A DNA stretch of 34,139 bases from Deltaproteobacteria bacterium. GTDB taxonomy: Bacteria; Desulfobacterota; Syntrophia; Syntrophales; UBA2210. Where the stretch lies: the NCBI GenBank assembly GCA_016933215.1, contig JAFGBH010000010.1:1-34139 (forward strand), read 5' to 3'. Positions 17,150 through 26,107 of the stretch are shown piece after piece; position 1 is the first letter of the stretch; every line of letters starts with the position of its first letter. A model generated the notes under the pieces. It was not told the origin of the DNA. It searched no databases and saw nothing but the letters and a program-made list of their open reading frames with translations. The translations under genes and the position numbers were made by a program.

Positions 17150-19813
17150 ATGGATAAAGAAGCTTTGAGTAAATCGTATTCGCCCCATGTGGTTGAAGAA
17201 AAGTGGTACAAGTACTGGCTGGAAGGGGGTTTTTTTGAGGCCGAAGACAAAAGCGAAAAAAAGCCTTTCTCGATCGTCATTCCACCACCGAATGTTACAG
17301 GCATGCTCCATATGGGGCATGCCCTTAACAACACACTTCAGGACATCATAATCAGATATAAAAGGATGCAGGGATACAATTCCCTGTGGATGCCCGGTAC
17401 TGATCATGCCGGGATAGCAACACAGAACGTTGTCGAACAGGCGCTGGCAAAAGAGGGAATCAGCAGGCATGACATAGGAAGAGAAAAATTCATTGAAGAT
17501 GTCTGGAAGTGGAGAGAAAAATACGGCGGTATAATTCTCAATCAGCTTCAGAAACTGGGGTGCTCCTGTGACTGGAAAAGGGAACGATTTACCATGGACG
17601 AAGGCCTTTCACGGGCAGTAAGAGAAATTTTCGTTAAGTTATACAACGATGGTCTCATCTATCAGGGAGATTATATTGTAAACTGGTGTCCGCGGTGTCA
17701 TACCGCAATATCCGATCTTGAAGTCGAATATGAGGAAGAAAAAGGGGGACTCTGGTACATCCAATACCCCTATGCGGAAGGGGAGGGTGGAATCGTTGTC
17801 GCGACGACGCGTCCCGAGACCATGCTGGGCGATACCGCCGTTGCCGTCAATCCGAACGATGAAAGATATGAGGACGTAATCGGAAAGAAGGTAATTCTTC
17901 CTCTGATGAACAAGGAGATCGAAATAATTGCCGACGATTATGTGTCGAAGGAATTCGGCACCGGTGCCGTCAAGATAACCCCTGCTTCTGATCCCAACGA
18001 TTTCGCGATCGCAGAACGCCACGGCCTCGAAATCATTGTTGTTATAGATGGAAATGGCGTTATTAATGAAAATGGCGGCGTTTACCGGGGACAGGATCGT
18101 GACACCTGCAGGGAAAACGTGGTCGAGGACCTTAAGAAGGGGGGGTATCTAATTCGAGAGGAACCCTACCTGCACAATGTTGGACGATGTTACCGGTGTA
18201 AGACCATTGTCGAACCAGCCGTATCGAAACAGTGGTTTGTAAAGGTAAAACCACTTGCGAAAGAGGCTTCGGCGGCCGTGGTAAAGGGGGATACCAGAAT
18301 CATTCCCCCCATATGGGAAGGTACGTACTTTGAGTGGATGGAAAATATTCGTGACTGGTGTATCTCAAGGCAAATATGGTGGGGGCATAGAATCCCTGTC
18401 TGGTATTGTGATGAATGCGGCAAGATAATTGCGGCCGTGGAAGAACCCCAGGTATGTCCGGATTGTGGCGGAGGGTCTCTTAAGCAGGATGAAGATGTGC
18501 TGGATACCTGGTTCAGTTCAGCACTCTGGCCCTTTTCGACGCTCGGTTGGCCCGAAAAGACCGAGGCCCTGGAGACCTTTTATCCCACGTCTCTCCTTGT
18601 TACCGGATTCGATATTATATTTTTCTGGGTGGCTAGGATGATGATGATGGGGCTTTACATAATGAAAAAGGTTCCCTTCAATGACGTCTATCTTCACGCC
18701 CTTGTGCGAGATGAAGAGGGGGATAAGATGAGCAAGTCCAAGGGGAATAGTATCGATCCCCTTAAGATGATTGATCGTTACGGAGCAGATGCATTCCGTT
18801 TTACCCTTGCTGCATTTACGGCCCAGGGAAGAGACGTCAAGATGTCGGAGGCGCGTATCGAGGGCTATCAGCACTTTGTAAATAAGATATGGAATACAGC
18901 GAGATTTGCCTTCATGAACCTGGACGATTACACAGAGAAAGGGGAGAAAGTCAAGGATAGTGAGTATTCTCTGGCAGACAGATGGATCAAAGACGCTCTC
19001 AACCGAACCATACGGGAGGTTTCGAGTTCCCTTGATGAATACAGATTTAATGACGCCTCGGGAGTGATATATCAATTTGTCTGGCATGAACTCTGCGACT
19101 GGTATCTGGAAATGATAAAACCGGTACTTTACGGCAACAATTCACCCGAGAGGAGACTCGCCGCCCAGGAGACGCTTTATGATGTGTTTGAGAAGACGAT
19201 AAAACTTCTTCACCCCTTTATTCCATTCGTAACGGAAGAGATATGGCAGAAAATGAAGGTGGCGGAAGGCACTTCCGTCATGGTGAGTGAATTTCCCGCG
19301 GAAAGTGAAACATATGAAGATGGCGATGCCTTTCATCGAGTGAGCGTCCTAAAGGATATAATAGGGAATATACGGAATATACGGGGAGTTATGAACATAC
19401 CTCCCCCCAAGAAGCTCAGGGTTCTCCTCTCCGTTCCCGACAGGGAGTTGCGCTCAATTCTGGATGACGGAAGGGAGTATATCCTTAACCTTGCAAATCT
19501 CCAGGAACTCTCAGTGGAAGGAACGGTTGAAGAGCCGAGGGGAGTTGCCACGGGTATTGTGGGTTCCATAAAGATATACGTATTTCTGGAAGGAATGGTT
19601 GATATTGTAGCTGAGAGGGCTCGACTGGAAAAGGAGATGAAAAAACTTTCAAAAGATCTTGTTAATGTCTCCAAGAAACTGAATAACCGTGATTTTATGG
19701 AGAAGGCCTCTGAAGTGGTAATCCGAAAGGAAGAGGCAAAATTCGAGGAATTGAAAGAGAAAAACAGGAATTTGGAAGAGGCCTTGAAAAAGCTGCAAGA
19801 GATCGAGGAATAG
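17150..19813 (+). CDS. valS: Valyl-tRNA synthetase
   Basis: ValS charges tRNA-Val. From ATG 17150 it has 887 residues; an in-frame TTG at 17135 is less likely. Class I motifs are present: HMGHALN (the HIGH equivalent) and DKMSKSKGNS (KMSKS), with the CP1 editing domain between them (VATTRPETMLGDTAVAVNP) and zinc-binding cysteines (CDECGK, CPDCGGG). The anticodon-binding domain follows, then a C-terminal coiled-coil arm (ARLEKEMKKLSKDLVNVSKKL). It heads a tightly spaced run with nadC, birA and coaX, so the leader upstream may influence all four. Confidence 0.98.
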   Translation: MDKEALSKSYSPHVVEEKWYKYWLEGGFFEAEDKSEKKPFSIVIPPPNVTGMLHMGHALNNTLQDIIIRYKRMQGYNSLWMPGTDHAGIATQNVVEQALAKEGISRHDIGREKFIEDVWKWREKYGGIILNQLQKLGCSCDWKRERFTMDEGLSRAVREIFVKLYNDGLIYQGDYIVNWCPRCHTAISDLEVEYEEEKGGLWYIQYPYAEGEGGIVVATTRPETMLGDTAVAVNPNDERYEDVIGKKVILPLMNKEIEIIADDYVSKEFGTGAVKITPASDPNDFAIAERHGLEIIVVIDGNGVINENGGVYRGQDRDTCRENVVEDLKKGGYLIREEPYLHNVGRCYRCKTIVEPAVSKQWFVKVKPLAKEASAAVVKGDTRIIPPIWEGTYFEWMENIRDWCISRQIWWGHRIPVWYCDECGKIIAAVEEPQVCPDCGGGSLKQDEDVLDTWFSSALWPFSTLGWPEKTEALETFYPTSLLVTGFDIIFFWVARMMMMGLYIMKKVPFNDVYLHALVRDEEGDKMSKSKGNSIDPLKMIDRYGADAFRFTLAAFTAQGRDVKMSEARIEGYQHFVNKIWNTARFAFMNLDDYTEKGEKVKDSEYSLADRWIKDALNRTIREVSSSLDEYRFNDASGVIYQFVWHELCDWYLEMIKPVLYGNNSPERRLAAQETLYDVFEKTIKLLHPFIPFVTEEIWQKMKVAEGTSVMVSEFPAESETYEDGDAFHRVSVLKDIIGNIRNIRGVMNIPPPKKLRVLLSVPDRELRSILDDGREYILNLANLQELSVEGTVEEPRGVATGIVGSIKIYVFLEGMVDIVAERARLEKEMKKLSKDLVNVSKKLNNRDFMEKASEVVIRKEEAKFEELKEKNRNLEEALKKLQEIEE

Positions 19814-19818
19814 GCAGA

Positions 19819-20658
19819 ATGTTTCGGGATGTCGGACTGGGAAAACTGATAGCGAAAGCCCTGGAAGAAGACGTGGGGCACGGGGATGTTACGACATCGG
19901 CAATTCTGACCGGTGATGAACGTGGCACTGCACGCGCAGTTGCAAAAGAAGATATGATAATTGCGGGAATCGATGTCTTCAAAGAGGTGTTTCTCTCTGT
20001 GGATTCCGATATAAGTTTCCATACAGATTGTCATGATGGAACGACTGTGAAAAAAGGGGCCATCCTCGCTGAGATATCAGGGGCCATTAGAAACATACTT
20101 ACTGCCGAAAGGGTGGCCTTAAACTTTTTTCAGAGGTTATGCGGCATTGCGACGCTGACGCAGAAATACGTTGAAGCTGTGAAGGGCACCGGGGCGAAGA
20201 TTATCGATACGAGAAAAACAACCCCCGGCCTTCGAGACTTGGAGAAATATGCCGTGAAGATGGGCGGAGGATTCAACCACCGATTCGGGCTTGATGGGGG
20301 AGTATTGATCAAGGATAATCACATCAGTGCCGCAGGCGGAATAACGAGTGCAGTGAGAGGCGTTCGCAATACTATCCCCCTTACAATGAGAATAGAAGTT
20401 GAGGTAAATGATCTGGAGGAAGTCGAGGAAGCCCTTGCATCGGGTGTGGATATCATCATGCTCGATAACATGAAACCAGAAGAGATGAGAAAAGCGGTCT
20501 TGCATATCAATGGTAGGGCAATTGTTGAGGCCTCAGGAAATGTAACGTTAGGAAGAGTAAGGCAAATCGCCGAGACAGGGGTCGATTACATTTCAGTGGG
20601 GGCGCTCACACACTCAGCTCCAGCGGCAGACATATCTCTCAACATAACAATGGTATGA
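19819..20658 (+). CDS. nadC: Nicotinate-nucleotide pyrophosphorylase (carboxylating)
   Basis: NadC converts quinolinate and PRPP to nicotinate mononucleotide in de novo NAD synthesis. The 279-residue protein has EDVGHGDVTT at the N-terminus, ERVALNFFQRLCGIAT, the active-site run DTRKTTPGLR, GGGFNHRFGL and IKDNH, and the C-terminal VEASGNVTL and DYISVGALTHS. It begins five bases after the valS stop and overlaps birA by four bases. nadA and nadB are not in the window. Confidence 0.97.
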   Translation: MFRDVGLGKLIAKALEEDVGHGDVTTSAILTGDERGTARAVAKEDMIIAGIDVFKEVFLSVDSDISFHTDCHDGTTVKKGAILAEISGAIRNILTAERVALNFFQRLCGIATLTQKYVEAVKGTGAKIIDTRKTTPGLRDLEKYAVKMGGGFNHRFGLDGGVLIKDNHISAAGGITSAVRGVRNTIPLTMRIEVEVNDLEEVEEALASGVDIIMLDNMKPEEMRKAVLHINGRAIVEASGNVTLGRVRQIAETGVDYISVGALTHSAPAADISLNITMV

Positions 20659-21449
20659 TAGAAAGAGAAAATGACAGCCTCGAGAATCTTGTATGCAAAG
20701 GACTCATCGGTAAGAAGATTCATTATCTGAAAGAGGTTGATTCCACAAACAGTTATGCCTGGAAATTGGCCAGTAACGGCCGATCTGAGGGAGAGGTTGT
20801 CATAGCAGACAGCCAGAGCCGGGGGAGGGGAAGAAAGAGGCATGTCTGGCAATCACCGCCGGAATGCAATCTTTATACATCGATTATCTTACGGCCTTCC
20901 ATAAAGCCTTCCCTGGCAACGCAACTGACACTCATGGCAGGTGTCGCAGTAGCCGAACTTCTCACACAGTATTGCACCGATAAGGTTTCCCTGAAGTGGC
21001 CGAACGATGTTCTCGTCGGGGGTAAGAAGATTTGTGGCATACTGACGGAAATGAGCATAAAACGCGGGGCAGTCGATTTCGTCGTCATTGGTATTGGCAT
21101 CAACATAAATATACGGAAGACAGATTTTGATCAGGAATATTGTCAAAGGGCCACATCGCTTCTCGAAGAAACTGCAGGGCAGGTTTCTCGTGTCTCCTTC
21201 GCATCGGCCTTGTTCAGGTCTTTTGAGTCGTGGTATACAGCCTATATCTCGGAAGGATTCGATGTTATAAAAGACAGATGGACCGCCTTTTCAGGAATCG
21301 TTGGGAAGGAGATTGCGGTCAGCGATGGGAACAAAACAAGGAGAGGAACGGCTCTCGGAATAAACGATTTCGGTGAACTTGTCGTGATCGATACTAACGA
21401 AAGAACGCACCAGATACTGTCTGGTGATGTGAAAACAATAGGAGACTGA
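20655..21449 (+). CDS. birA: Biotin--[acetyl-CoA-carboxylase] ligase, monofunctional
   Basis: BirA activates biotin with ATP and attaches it to carrier proteins of biotin enzymes. The 264-residue protein has the catalytic core motifs EVDSTNSYA, the biotinyl-AMP loop RGRGRKRHVW, KWPNDVLVGGKKICGIL and GIGININ, followed by the small C-terminal SH3-like domain. The core begins almost at the N-terminus, so the DNA-binding domain of the E. coli type is missing and it is probably not a repressor. A likely client is the carrier that partners the carboxyltransferase at 9907-11460. Confidence 0.96.
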   Translation: MIERENDSLENLVCKGLIGKKIHYLKEVDSTNSYAWKLASNGRSEGEVVIADSQSRGRGRKRHVWQSPPECNLYTSIILRPSIKPSLATQLTLMAGVAVAELLTQYCTDKVSLKWPNDVLVGGKKICGILTEMSIKRGAVDFVVIGIGININIRKTDFDQEYCQRATSLLEETAGQVSRVSFASALFRSFESWYTAYISEGFDVIKDRWTAFSGIVGKEIAVSDGNKTRRGTALGINDFGELVVIDTNERTHQILSGDVKTIGD

Positions 21450-21452
21450 GTC

Positions 21453-22223
21453 ATGCTTCTTGTTATCGATGTGGGAAATTCAAATACGGTGATAGGGCTT
21501 TATGACGGAGATAAGCTCTTGCACGACTGGCGAGTGAGAACGGTGGTAAACCATACCATGGATGAATATGGAATGCTCATCCTGAATCTTTACAAAACGA
21601 CAAAGATAAGCTCAAAGACGGTGAGCGACATAATTATTTCATGTGTGGTACCGCCCATGTTGAATATTCTGGAACCGCTTTGCGAAAAGTATTTTAATGT
21701 GCAACCTCTTATCGTGGGGCCGGGAATCAGGACTGGCATGCCTATCTACTATGATAATCCGCGGGAAGTTGGGGCCGACAGAATAGTCAATGCCGTTGCG
21801 GCTCATGAAAAGTATGAAGGAGATCTCATCGTCGTTGATTTCGGGACAGCGACAACCTTTGATTATGTGACAAAAAAGGGGGAATACATGGGAGGGTGTA
21901 TTGCTCCGGGCATTATGATATCAAGTGAAGCACTCTTTGAGCGTGCTTCAAAACTCCCGCGTGTAGAGTTTGGAAGGCCAAAGTCTATCATAGCAAGGGA
22001 TACGGTAAGCAGTATGCAGGCGGGAATCATATTTGGTTATGCCGGACTTGTCGATGGTATCGTTAACCGGATGAAAGCGGAACTGAAATCTGTTCCCACT
22101 GTGATAGCCACAGGGGGACTGACAAAGATCATAGCGCCCGAGACCAAGACCATAAACATCGTCGATGAGATGCTGACGCTCGAAGGGCTCAGGATTATCT
22201 ATCTGCGGAACAAGGAAAAGTGA
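21453..22223 (+). CDS. coaX: Type III pantothenate kinase
   Basis: CoaX phosphorylates pantothenate, the first step to coenzyme A, and belongs to the ASKHA fold group. The 256-residue protein shows [10 protein letters not shown] (residues 6-15), the pantothenate-binding region ending in [27 protein letters not shown] and GGCIAPGI. It starts three bases after the birA stop. The birA-coaX pairing is frequent, in some bacteria as a fusion, though the two genes are separate here. Confidence 0.97.
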   Translation: MLLVIDVGNSNTVIGLYDGDKLLHDWRVRTVVNHTMDEYGMLILNLYKTTKISSKTVSDIIISCVVPPMLNILEPLCEKYFNVQPLIVGPGIRTGMPIYYDNPREVGADRIVNAVAAHEKYEGDLIVVDFGTATTFDYVTKKGEYMGGCIAPGIMISSEALFERASKLPRVEFGRPKSIIARDTVSSMQAGIIFGYAGLVDGIVNRMKAELKSVPTVIATGGLTKIIAPETKTINIVDEMLTLEGLRIIYLRNKEK

Positions 22224-22281
22224 GCATATATCCTCCTTCGCCCCGTCGATTTGTTACCTTCTTTCAGCACTATCATGGCGC

Positions 22282-22310
22282 AAAGCTCACCGCCCACAAG
22301 GCGGAGCTTG
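22282..22310 (+). other. Stem-loop between coaX and the histidine kinase
   Basis: AAGCT-CA-CCGCC and GGCGG-AGCTT pair over about 10 bp with a two-base bulge and a CACAA loop. No T-run follows, so it is not a standard terminator. It is the only structure I see in the 178-base gap 22224-22401. No promoter or Shine-Dalgarno for the kinase is evident in that gap. Confidence 0.5.
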
Positions 22311-22401
22311 CTGGGTGCCCGCGGTCAAAACTCTTCATCTCTCTCGGTTGGCACGACGACGATGCAAAATTACGATAACAAAGACAATCAGTTGACGTGA
22401 A

Positions 22402-23898
22402 ATGGAAAAGATAAACAAAAAAAGAGAGTCACTGATAGATGAGTTGAAAGAGGCGCGCAGAAAAATAGCCGAATATGAAGGGGCCCTGAAAGATCGCGAA
22501 ATAGAGGAGGGTTTTTACAGCGCCCTTGAGAATATTGTTCGTGCCGGGATCTATATCGTACAGGATGGAAAATTCAGGTTTGTCAATCATTATGCATCAA
22601 AATTTCTCGGTTATGCCAGAGAAGATATTGTCGGTCAAAATTCTATAGACTTCGTGCACCCGGATGATCGCGAGATGGTGATCGGAAATGCAAAGAAGAT
22701 GTTGTCCGGGGAGCGTCATTCGTCCTATGAATTCAGGTCAATTGCAGAGGATGGAAGCATTCACTGGATTGAGGAAATCGTGAGGCCCACGCAGTATGAA
22801 GGGAAGGCGGCCGTTCTCGGTAATATAATGGAGGTGACGGAGAGGGTAGAATCGAGGGAGAAACAGAAGGAACTCGAAACTCTCGAAGCATCGATTCTTG
22901 CTGCAATTCCCCACGCAGTCATTGGGTTGAAAGACAGGCGAATTATCTTTGCCAACGATGGTGTCCAGACAGTCTTCGGGTGGAAAGAGGAGGAATTGAT
23001 AGGGAAGAGTACGAGGATTCTCTACCGCACGGAAGAGGATTACCAAAAGATGGCCGGCCTCTATTCGAGACTGAAGCGGCAAAAAACGGTACTGACGGAG
23101 TTTCCCTGCAGGCGAATGGACGGAACTGATATCGAATGCATGGTGAGTGCCTCGAGAATAGGAGAGAGTCTTACAAAAAGAAATATCGTTATTACCTATG
23201 AAGACATTACGGAACGTGAAAAGGCCAAAAACGAACTTGAACAGTCGAGAGAACAGCTCCGAAACCTCTACACCCACCTTCAATCGGTTCGCGAGAAAGA
23301 GCGCACGAGGATAGCAAGAGAGCTTCATGACGAACTTGGACAACTGCTCACGGCACTGAATACTGACCTTATCATGCTGCAGAGGAAGATTCCTGACAAA
23401 GAGGTGGCGCTTCTCGAAAAAACAGATGCAATGGTGAAGCTTATCGATATGACGATGAACACCCTGAAGCGCATATATATGGATCTCCGCCCGGGCATGC
23501 TGGATCACCTGGGTCTCGTAGCCGCAATCAGGTGGCAGATAGAGGAGTTCAGAAAACGTTCAAATATAGGGTGCACTATTATTGCCGAGCCTGATGAGAT
23601 TTCACTTGACGTCGAACTTTCAACGACTGTTTTTCGCATTTTTCAGGAAACACTTACCAACATATTACGACATGCGGAAGCGACGAAGGTAAATGTAAGG
23701 CTGAAGAAAACCAAAAAATATGTCGATCTTATCGTTCGGGACGACGGTAAAGGCATACGGGATGAGGAGCTCACGAAGACGAATTCATTCGGCCTCATTG
23801 GGATTCGAGAACGGGCCATTGCCCTTGGAGGAACAGCCGAAATATCGGGAGAAAAAGGGAGAGGCACAGCGGTAAAGGTCCGTATCCCTCTGACATAA
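22402..23898 (+). CDS. Soluble PAS-domain sensor histidine kinase (NarL-type, HisKA_3)
   Basis: A 498-residue kinase with no membrane segment or signal peptide, so it senses a cytoplasmic cue. It begins with a short coiled coil (to about residue 35), then two PAS domains (about 40-150 and 160-275; the first has the FVHPDDRE and DGSIHWIEE marks). A second coiled coil leads into a HisKA_3 dimerisation domain with phosphoacceptor H309 in RIARELHDELGQLL. The HATPase_c domain has FQETLTNILRHA (N box), DDGKG and GLIGIRERA. It forms a two-gene unit with the response regulator 14 bases downstream. The signal is not predictable: no haem, flavin or Cys cluster signature is visible by eye. Confidence 0.94.
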   Translation: MEKINKKRESLIDELKEARRKIAEYEGALKDREIEEGFYSALENIVRAGIYIVQDGKFRFVNHYASKFLGYAREDIVGQNSIDFVHPDDREMVIGNAKKMLSGERHSSYEFRSIAEDGSIHWIEEIVRPTQYEGKAAVLGNIMEVTERVESREKQKELETLEASILAAIPHAVIGLKDRRIIFANDGVQTVFGWKEEELIGKSTRILYRTEEDYQKMAGLYSRLKRQKTVLTEFPCRRMDGTDIECMVSASRIGESLTKRNIVITYEDITEREKAKNELEQSREQLRNLYTHLQSVREKERTRIARELHDELGQLLTALNTDLIMLQRKIPDKEVALLEKTDAMVKLIDMTMNTLKRIYMDLRPGMLDHLGLVAAIRWQIEEFRKRSNIGCTIIAEPDEISLDVELSTTVFRIFQETLTNILRHAEATKVNVRLKKTKKYVDLIVRDDGKGIRDEELTKTNSFGLIGIRERAIALGGTAEISGEKGRGTAVKVRIPLT

Positions 23899-23912
23899 AG
23901 GAGAGACAGAAA

Positions 23913-24551
23913 ATGAAGAAAATAGAGATACTGATTGCCGATGATCATCCGATTGTGCGGGAGGGATTTAAACAGGTCATTTCAGAAACCGATGACATGA
24001 TAGTGGCTGACGAGGCGAGTAATGGACAGGAGGTTTTGGCCCTCGTGAGAAAACGGGAATATGATCTGATACTTCTCGATATATCAATGCCGGGAAGAAG
24101 CGGTCTCGAGGTCTTAAAAGAATTGAAAAGTGAATATCAAAAGCTTCCGGTTCTCATACTGAGTATCTATCCTGAAGAACAGTATGCGGTGAGGGCCTTC
24201 AGGGCAGGCGCATCGGGATATCTGACGAAGGCGAGTGCGCCGAATGAACTGATTTCGGCAATCAGAAAGATAGTTCATGGAGGGAGATACGTCAGTGAGT
24301 CCCTTGCGGAAAAACTTACCTATTATCTCGATGAGGATGTCTCGAAGCCTCTTCACGATTTGCTTTCGGATCGTGAATATCAGGTTATGCTGATGTTGGG
24401 TTCGGGAAAAACGGTGAAAGAAGTCGCCGAAATATTGTTCCTCAGTGTAAAAACGATCAGTACTTACAGGTCACACATACTCGAAAAAATGAAGATGAAA
24501 AACAATGCGGAGATTACACTCTATGTGGTAAAAAACAAACTGATCGATTAG
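23913..24551 (+). CDS. NarL/FixJ-type response regulator
   Basis: The 212-residue partner of the preceding kinase. Receiver domain at about 1-120 with the acidic pair D10/D11, phosphoacceptor D56 (LLDISMPG) and the conserved Lys in GYLTKAS. The LuxR-type helix-turn-helix lies at about 145-208 (LSDREYQVMLMLGSGKTVKEVAE, then SVKTISTYRSHILEKM). A good AAGGAGA lies before ATG 23913. It probably binds DNA when phosphorylated. The closest downstream genes on the strand are the 60-residue protein and the dehydrogenase, which makes them candidate targets by position only. Confidence 0.95.
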   Translation: MKKIEILIADDHPIVREGFKQVISETDDMIVADEASNGQEVLALVRKREYDLILLDISMPGRSGLEVLKELKSEYQKLPVLILSIYPEEQYAVRAFRAGASGYLTKASAPNELISAIRKIVHGGRYVSESLAEKLTYYLDEDVSKPLHDLLSDREYQVMLMLGSGKTVKEVAEILFLSVKTISTYRSHILEKMKMKNNAEITLYVVKNKLID

Positions 24552-24700
24552 GACATTACCCTATACTGTCATTACCGTCTGTCTTATAACCTACCGCTAT
24601 AATTTCTTAGCGGAACCACCCCATCATCCTACACAATAATCAGACCTATGCCGATTGCCTCTCCTGTGATTGAGCATTAAACTATCTCTGTCGAAAAACC

Positions 24701-24720
24701 GCTTTATGTAAATATAAAGC
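24701..24720. promoter_or_regulatory. Inverted repeat upstream of the small tail-motif gene
   Basis: GCTTTAT and ATAAAGC form a perfect 7-bp inverted repeat with a 6-base spacer, ending 11 bases before the ribosome binding site of the gene at 24745. There is no T-run. It may be an operator or a short RNA hairpin. The gap 24552-24744 also holds CCGCTA/TAGCGG (24594-24613), a weak stem that could mark the end of the kinase-regulator transcript. Confidence 0.35.
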
Positions 24721-24744
24721 ATGTGAAGGAAAGGGAGTGAAATC

Positions 24745-24927
24745 ATGGAGGCGAGAAGAAACAGAAAAGGTAATGCTGAAAAAATGGTACGTGACGATGC
24801 ATTATGGCAGGATCCTATGTCCTATCCTGCATACGACAGAGAAAGCCTGCTGGAGAGGGCGGCAACGGGTCGTAAAGAATCCGAGAATAATTCTATAGAT
24901 ATTACCGCCGGCAGAGTTGCTGCCTGA
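24745..24927 (+). CDS. Small protein (60 aa) sharing the dehydrogenase tail motif
   Basis: I do not recognise a family. The ATG has a good ribosome binding site (AGGGAG, seven bases away), and an in-frame stop lies just upstream at 24724. The protein is very charged with no membrane segment. Residues 21-32, WQDPMSYPAYDR, closely match WGDPMSFPVYDR (residues 317-328) in the C-terminal tail of the dehydrogenase 106 bases downstream, and the five residues before the motif are also similar (VRDDALW against IKEDEFW). Either it is a free-standing copy of that tail with a role in assembly or regulation, or it is the remnant of a lost dehydrogenase gene. The ribosome binding site and own start favour a real gene. 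Confidence 0.6.
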   Translation: MEARRNRKGNAEKMVRDDALWQDPMSYPAYDRESLLERAATGRKESENNSIDITAGRVAA

Positions 24928-25032
24928 GGGCATTTAGTAACGGAATAAATAGCAATCAACCTTTATGGATAATTATATTCTTAACTCTGCGCGGATATAA
25001 AGGTCGATTAGTTTAAAAAGGTAATAGATTAG

Positions 25033-26097
25033 ATGGATGAGATACAAAAAGTAGCGGTTATTGGTACGGGGGTCATCGGTGCCGCGTGGGTGACGCTCTT
25101 TGCCATAAAAGGATACGACGTTACGGCATATTCAAGGAAAAGAGAAACAAGAGAAAAAGGACTTGAAAATGTGCGTTCAAACCTCGACTTTTTTGTGAAG
25201 AAGAGGATGATATCAGAGGCCGATAGTGAGCAGGCATTTGCAAGGATAACAATGGTTGAGGCATTGTCTGAGGCAGTGAGAAATGCCGATTTTGTTGAGG
25301 AATGCACGGGAGAAAATTACGATATAAAAAAGAGTATTTTTAGTGAAATTGGAAAATATGCACCACCCCATGCCATTCTTGCAAGCAGCACGTCGGGTCT
25401 CAGTATGTCTGAAATTCAACAGGTCGTGACACAAAAAGATAAATGTATCACGACACATCCATGGAATCCTCCGCATTTAATCCCTCTTATAGAGATAGTC
25501 CCCGGTAAGGACACGTCAAAAGAGACAACGGATACAGCCTATTCATTCATGGAACATCTCGGAAAGGTTCCTGTCATCGTCAGAAAAGAGGTTGCGGGAT
25601 TTATTGGAAACAGATTGGCGGCCGCGCTATGGCGTGAAGCAATCGATCTCGTTGACAGGGGCGTTGCGACGGTTGAAGATGTTGATAAGGCGATTCACGC
25701 AGGTCCCGGAATCAGATGGGCGCTTATGGGAACTCATATGACCTATCATCTCGGAGGGGGAGAAGAGGGCGGGTACTCTCACTTTATCGAGGGTATCGGT
25801 AACACGACATTCAAGACAATATGGGAAGAACTCGAAACAAGAAATCACATAAGTGATCTGGTAAAGAATAAATTAAACCAAGGCATGAAAGAAGCAATAA
25901 AGGGGAAATCCTTTCAGGATATAGTACGATGGAGGGATGATAAGATCGTTGACATCCTGTCAATAAAAGAAGACGAGTTCTGGGGTGATCCGATGAGTTT
26001 CCCTGTTTATGACAGGAAAAACATAGCACAGAATAAAGATAAAGAAGATCAGAAGAAACCTGCAGAGGTACGAAAGATAAAGGAACACGTAGCATAA
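25033..26097 (+). CDS. 3-hydroxyacyl-CoA dehydrogenase-type enzyme (carnitine dehydrogenase/CRYL1-like)
   Basis: A 354-residue NAD-dependent 3-hydroxy acid dehydrogenase. The Rossmann motif GTGVIG is at residues 11-16, the NAD-binding domain ends in ASSTSGLSMSEI, and the catalytic His sits in the TTHPWNPPHLIPLIEIVPG run. The C-terminal domain follows (GFIGNRLAAALWREAIDL; GPGIRWALMGTHMTYHL). The HPWNPP and GPGIRWA segments recall L-carnitine dehydrogenase and CRYL1 more than classic FadB-type enzymes, so the substrate could be a free or CoA-bound 3-hydroxy acid. Beyond the core it has a polar tail of about 40 residues with WGDPMSFPVYDR at 317-328. It meets trmFO tail to tail with 10 bases between. 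Confidence 0.88.
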   Translation: MDEIQKVAVIGTGVIGAAWVTLFAIKGYDVTAYSRKRETREKGLENVRSNLDFFVKKRMISEADSEQAFARITMVEALSEAVRNADFVEECTGENYDIKKSIFSEIGKYAPPHAILASSTSGLSMSEIQQVVTQKDKCITTHPWNPPHLIPLIEIVPGKDTSKETTDTAYSFMEHLGKVPVIVRKEVAGFIGNRLAAALWREAIDLVDRGVATVEDVDKAIHAGPGIRWALMGTHMTYHLGGGEEGGYSHFIEGIGNTTFKTIWEELETRNHISDLVKNKLNQGMKEAIKGKSFQDIVRWRDDKIVDILSIKEDEFWGDPMSFPVYDRKNIAQNKDKEDQKKPAEVRKIKEHVA

Positions 26098-26107
26098 ACA
26101 CTTTTAT

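Noticed and set aside
22348-22366. Possible sigma54 promoter (TTGGCAC...TGCA) before the histidine kinase
   Set aside because: The GG and GC elements are 12 bases apart instead of the required 10, so it does not fit the -24/-12 rule.
22738-23508. Long minus-strand open frame (256 codons) inside the histidine kinase gene
   Set aside because: It is the shadow of a well-supported kinase; its product shows no family motif and it has no ribosome binding site context.
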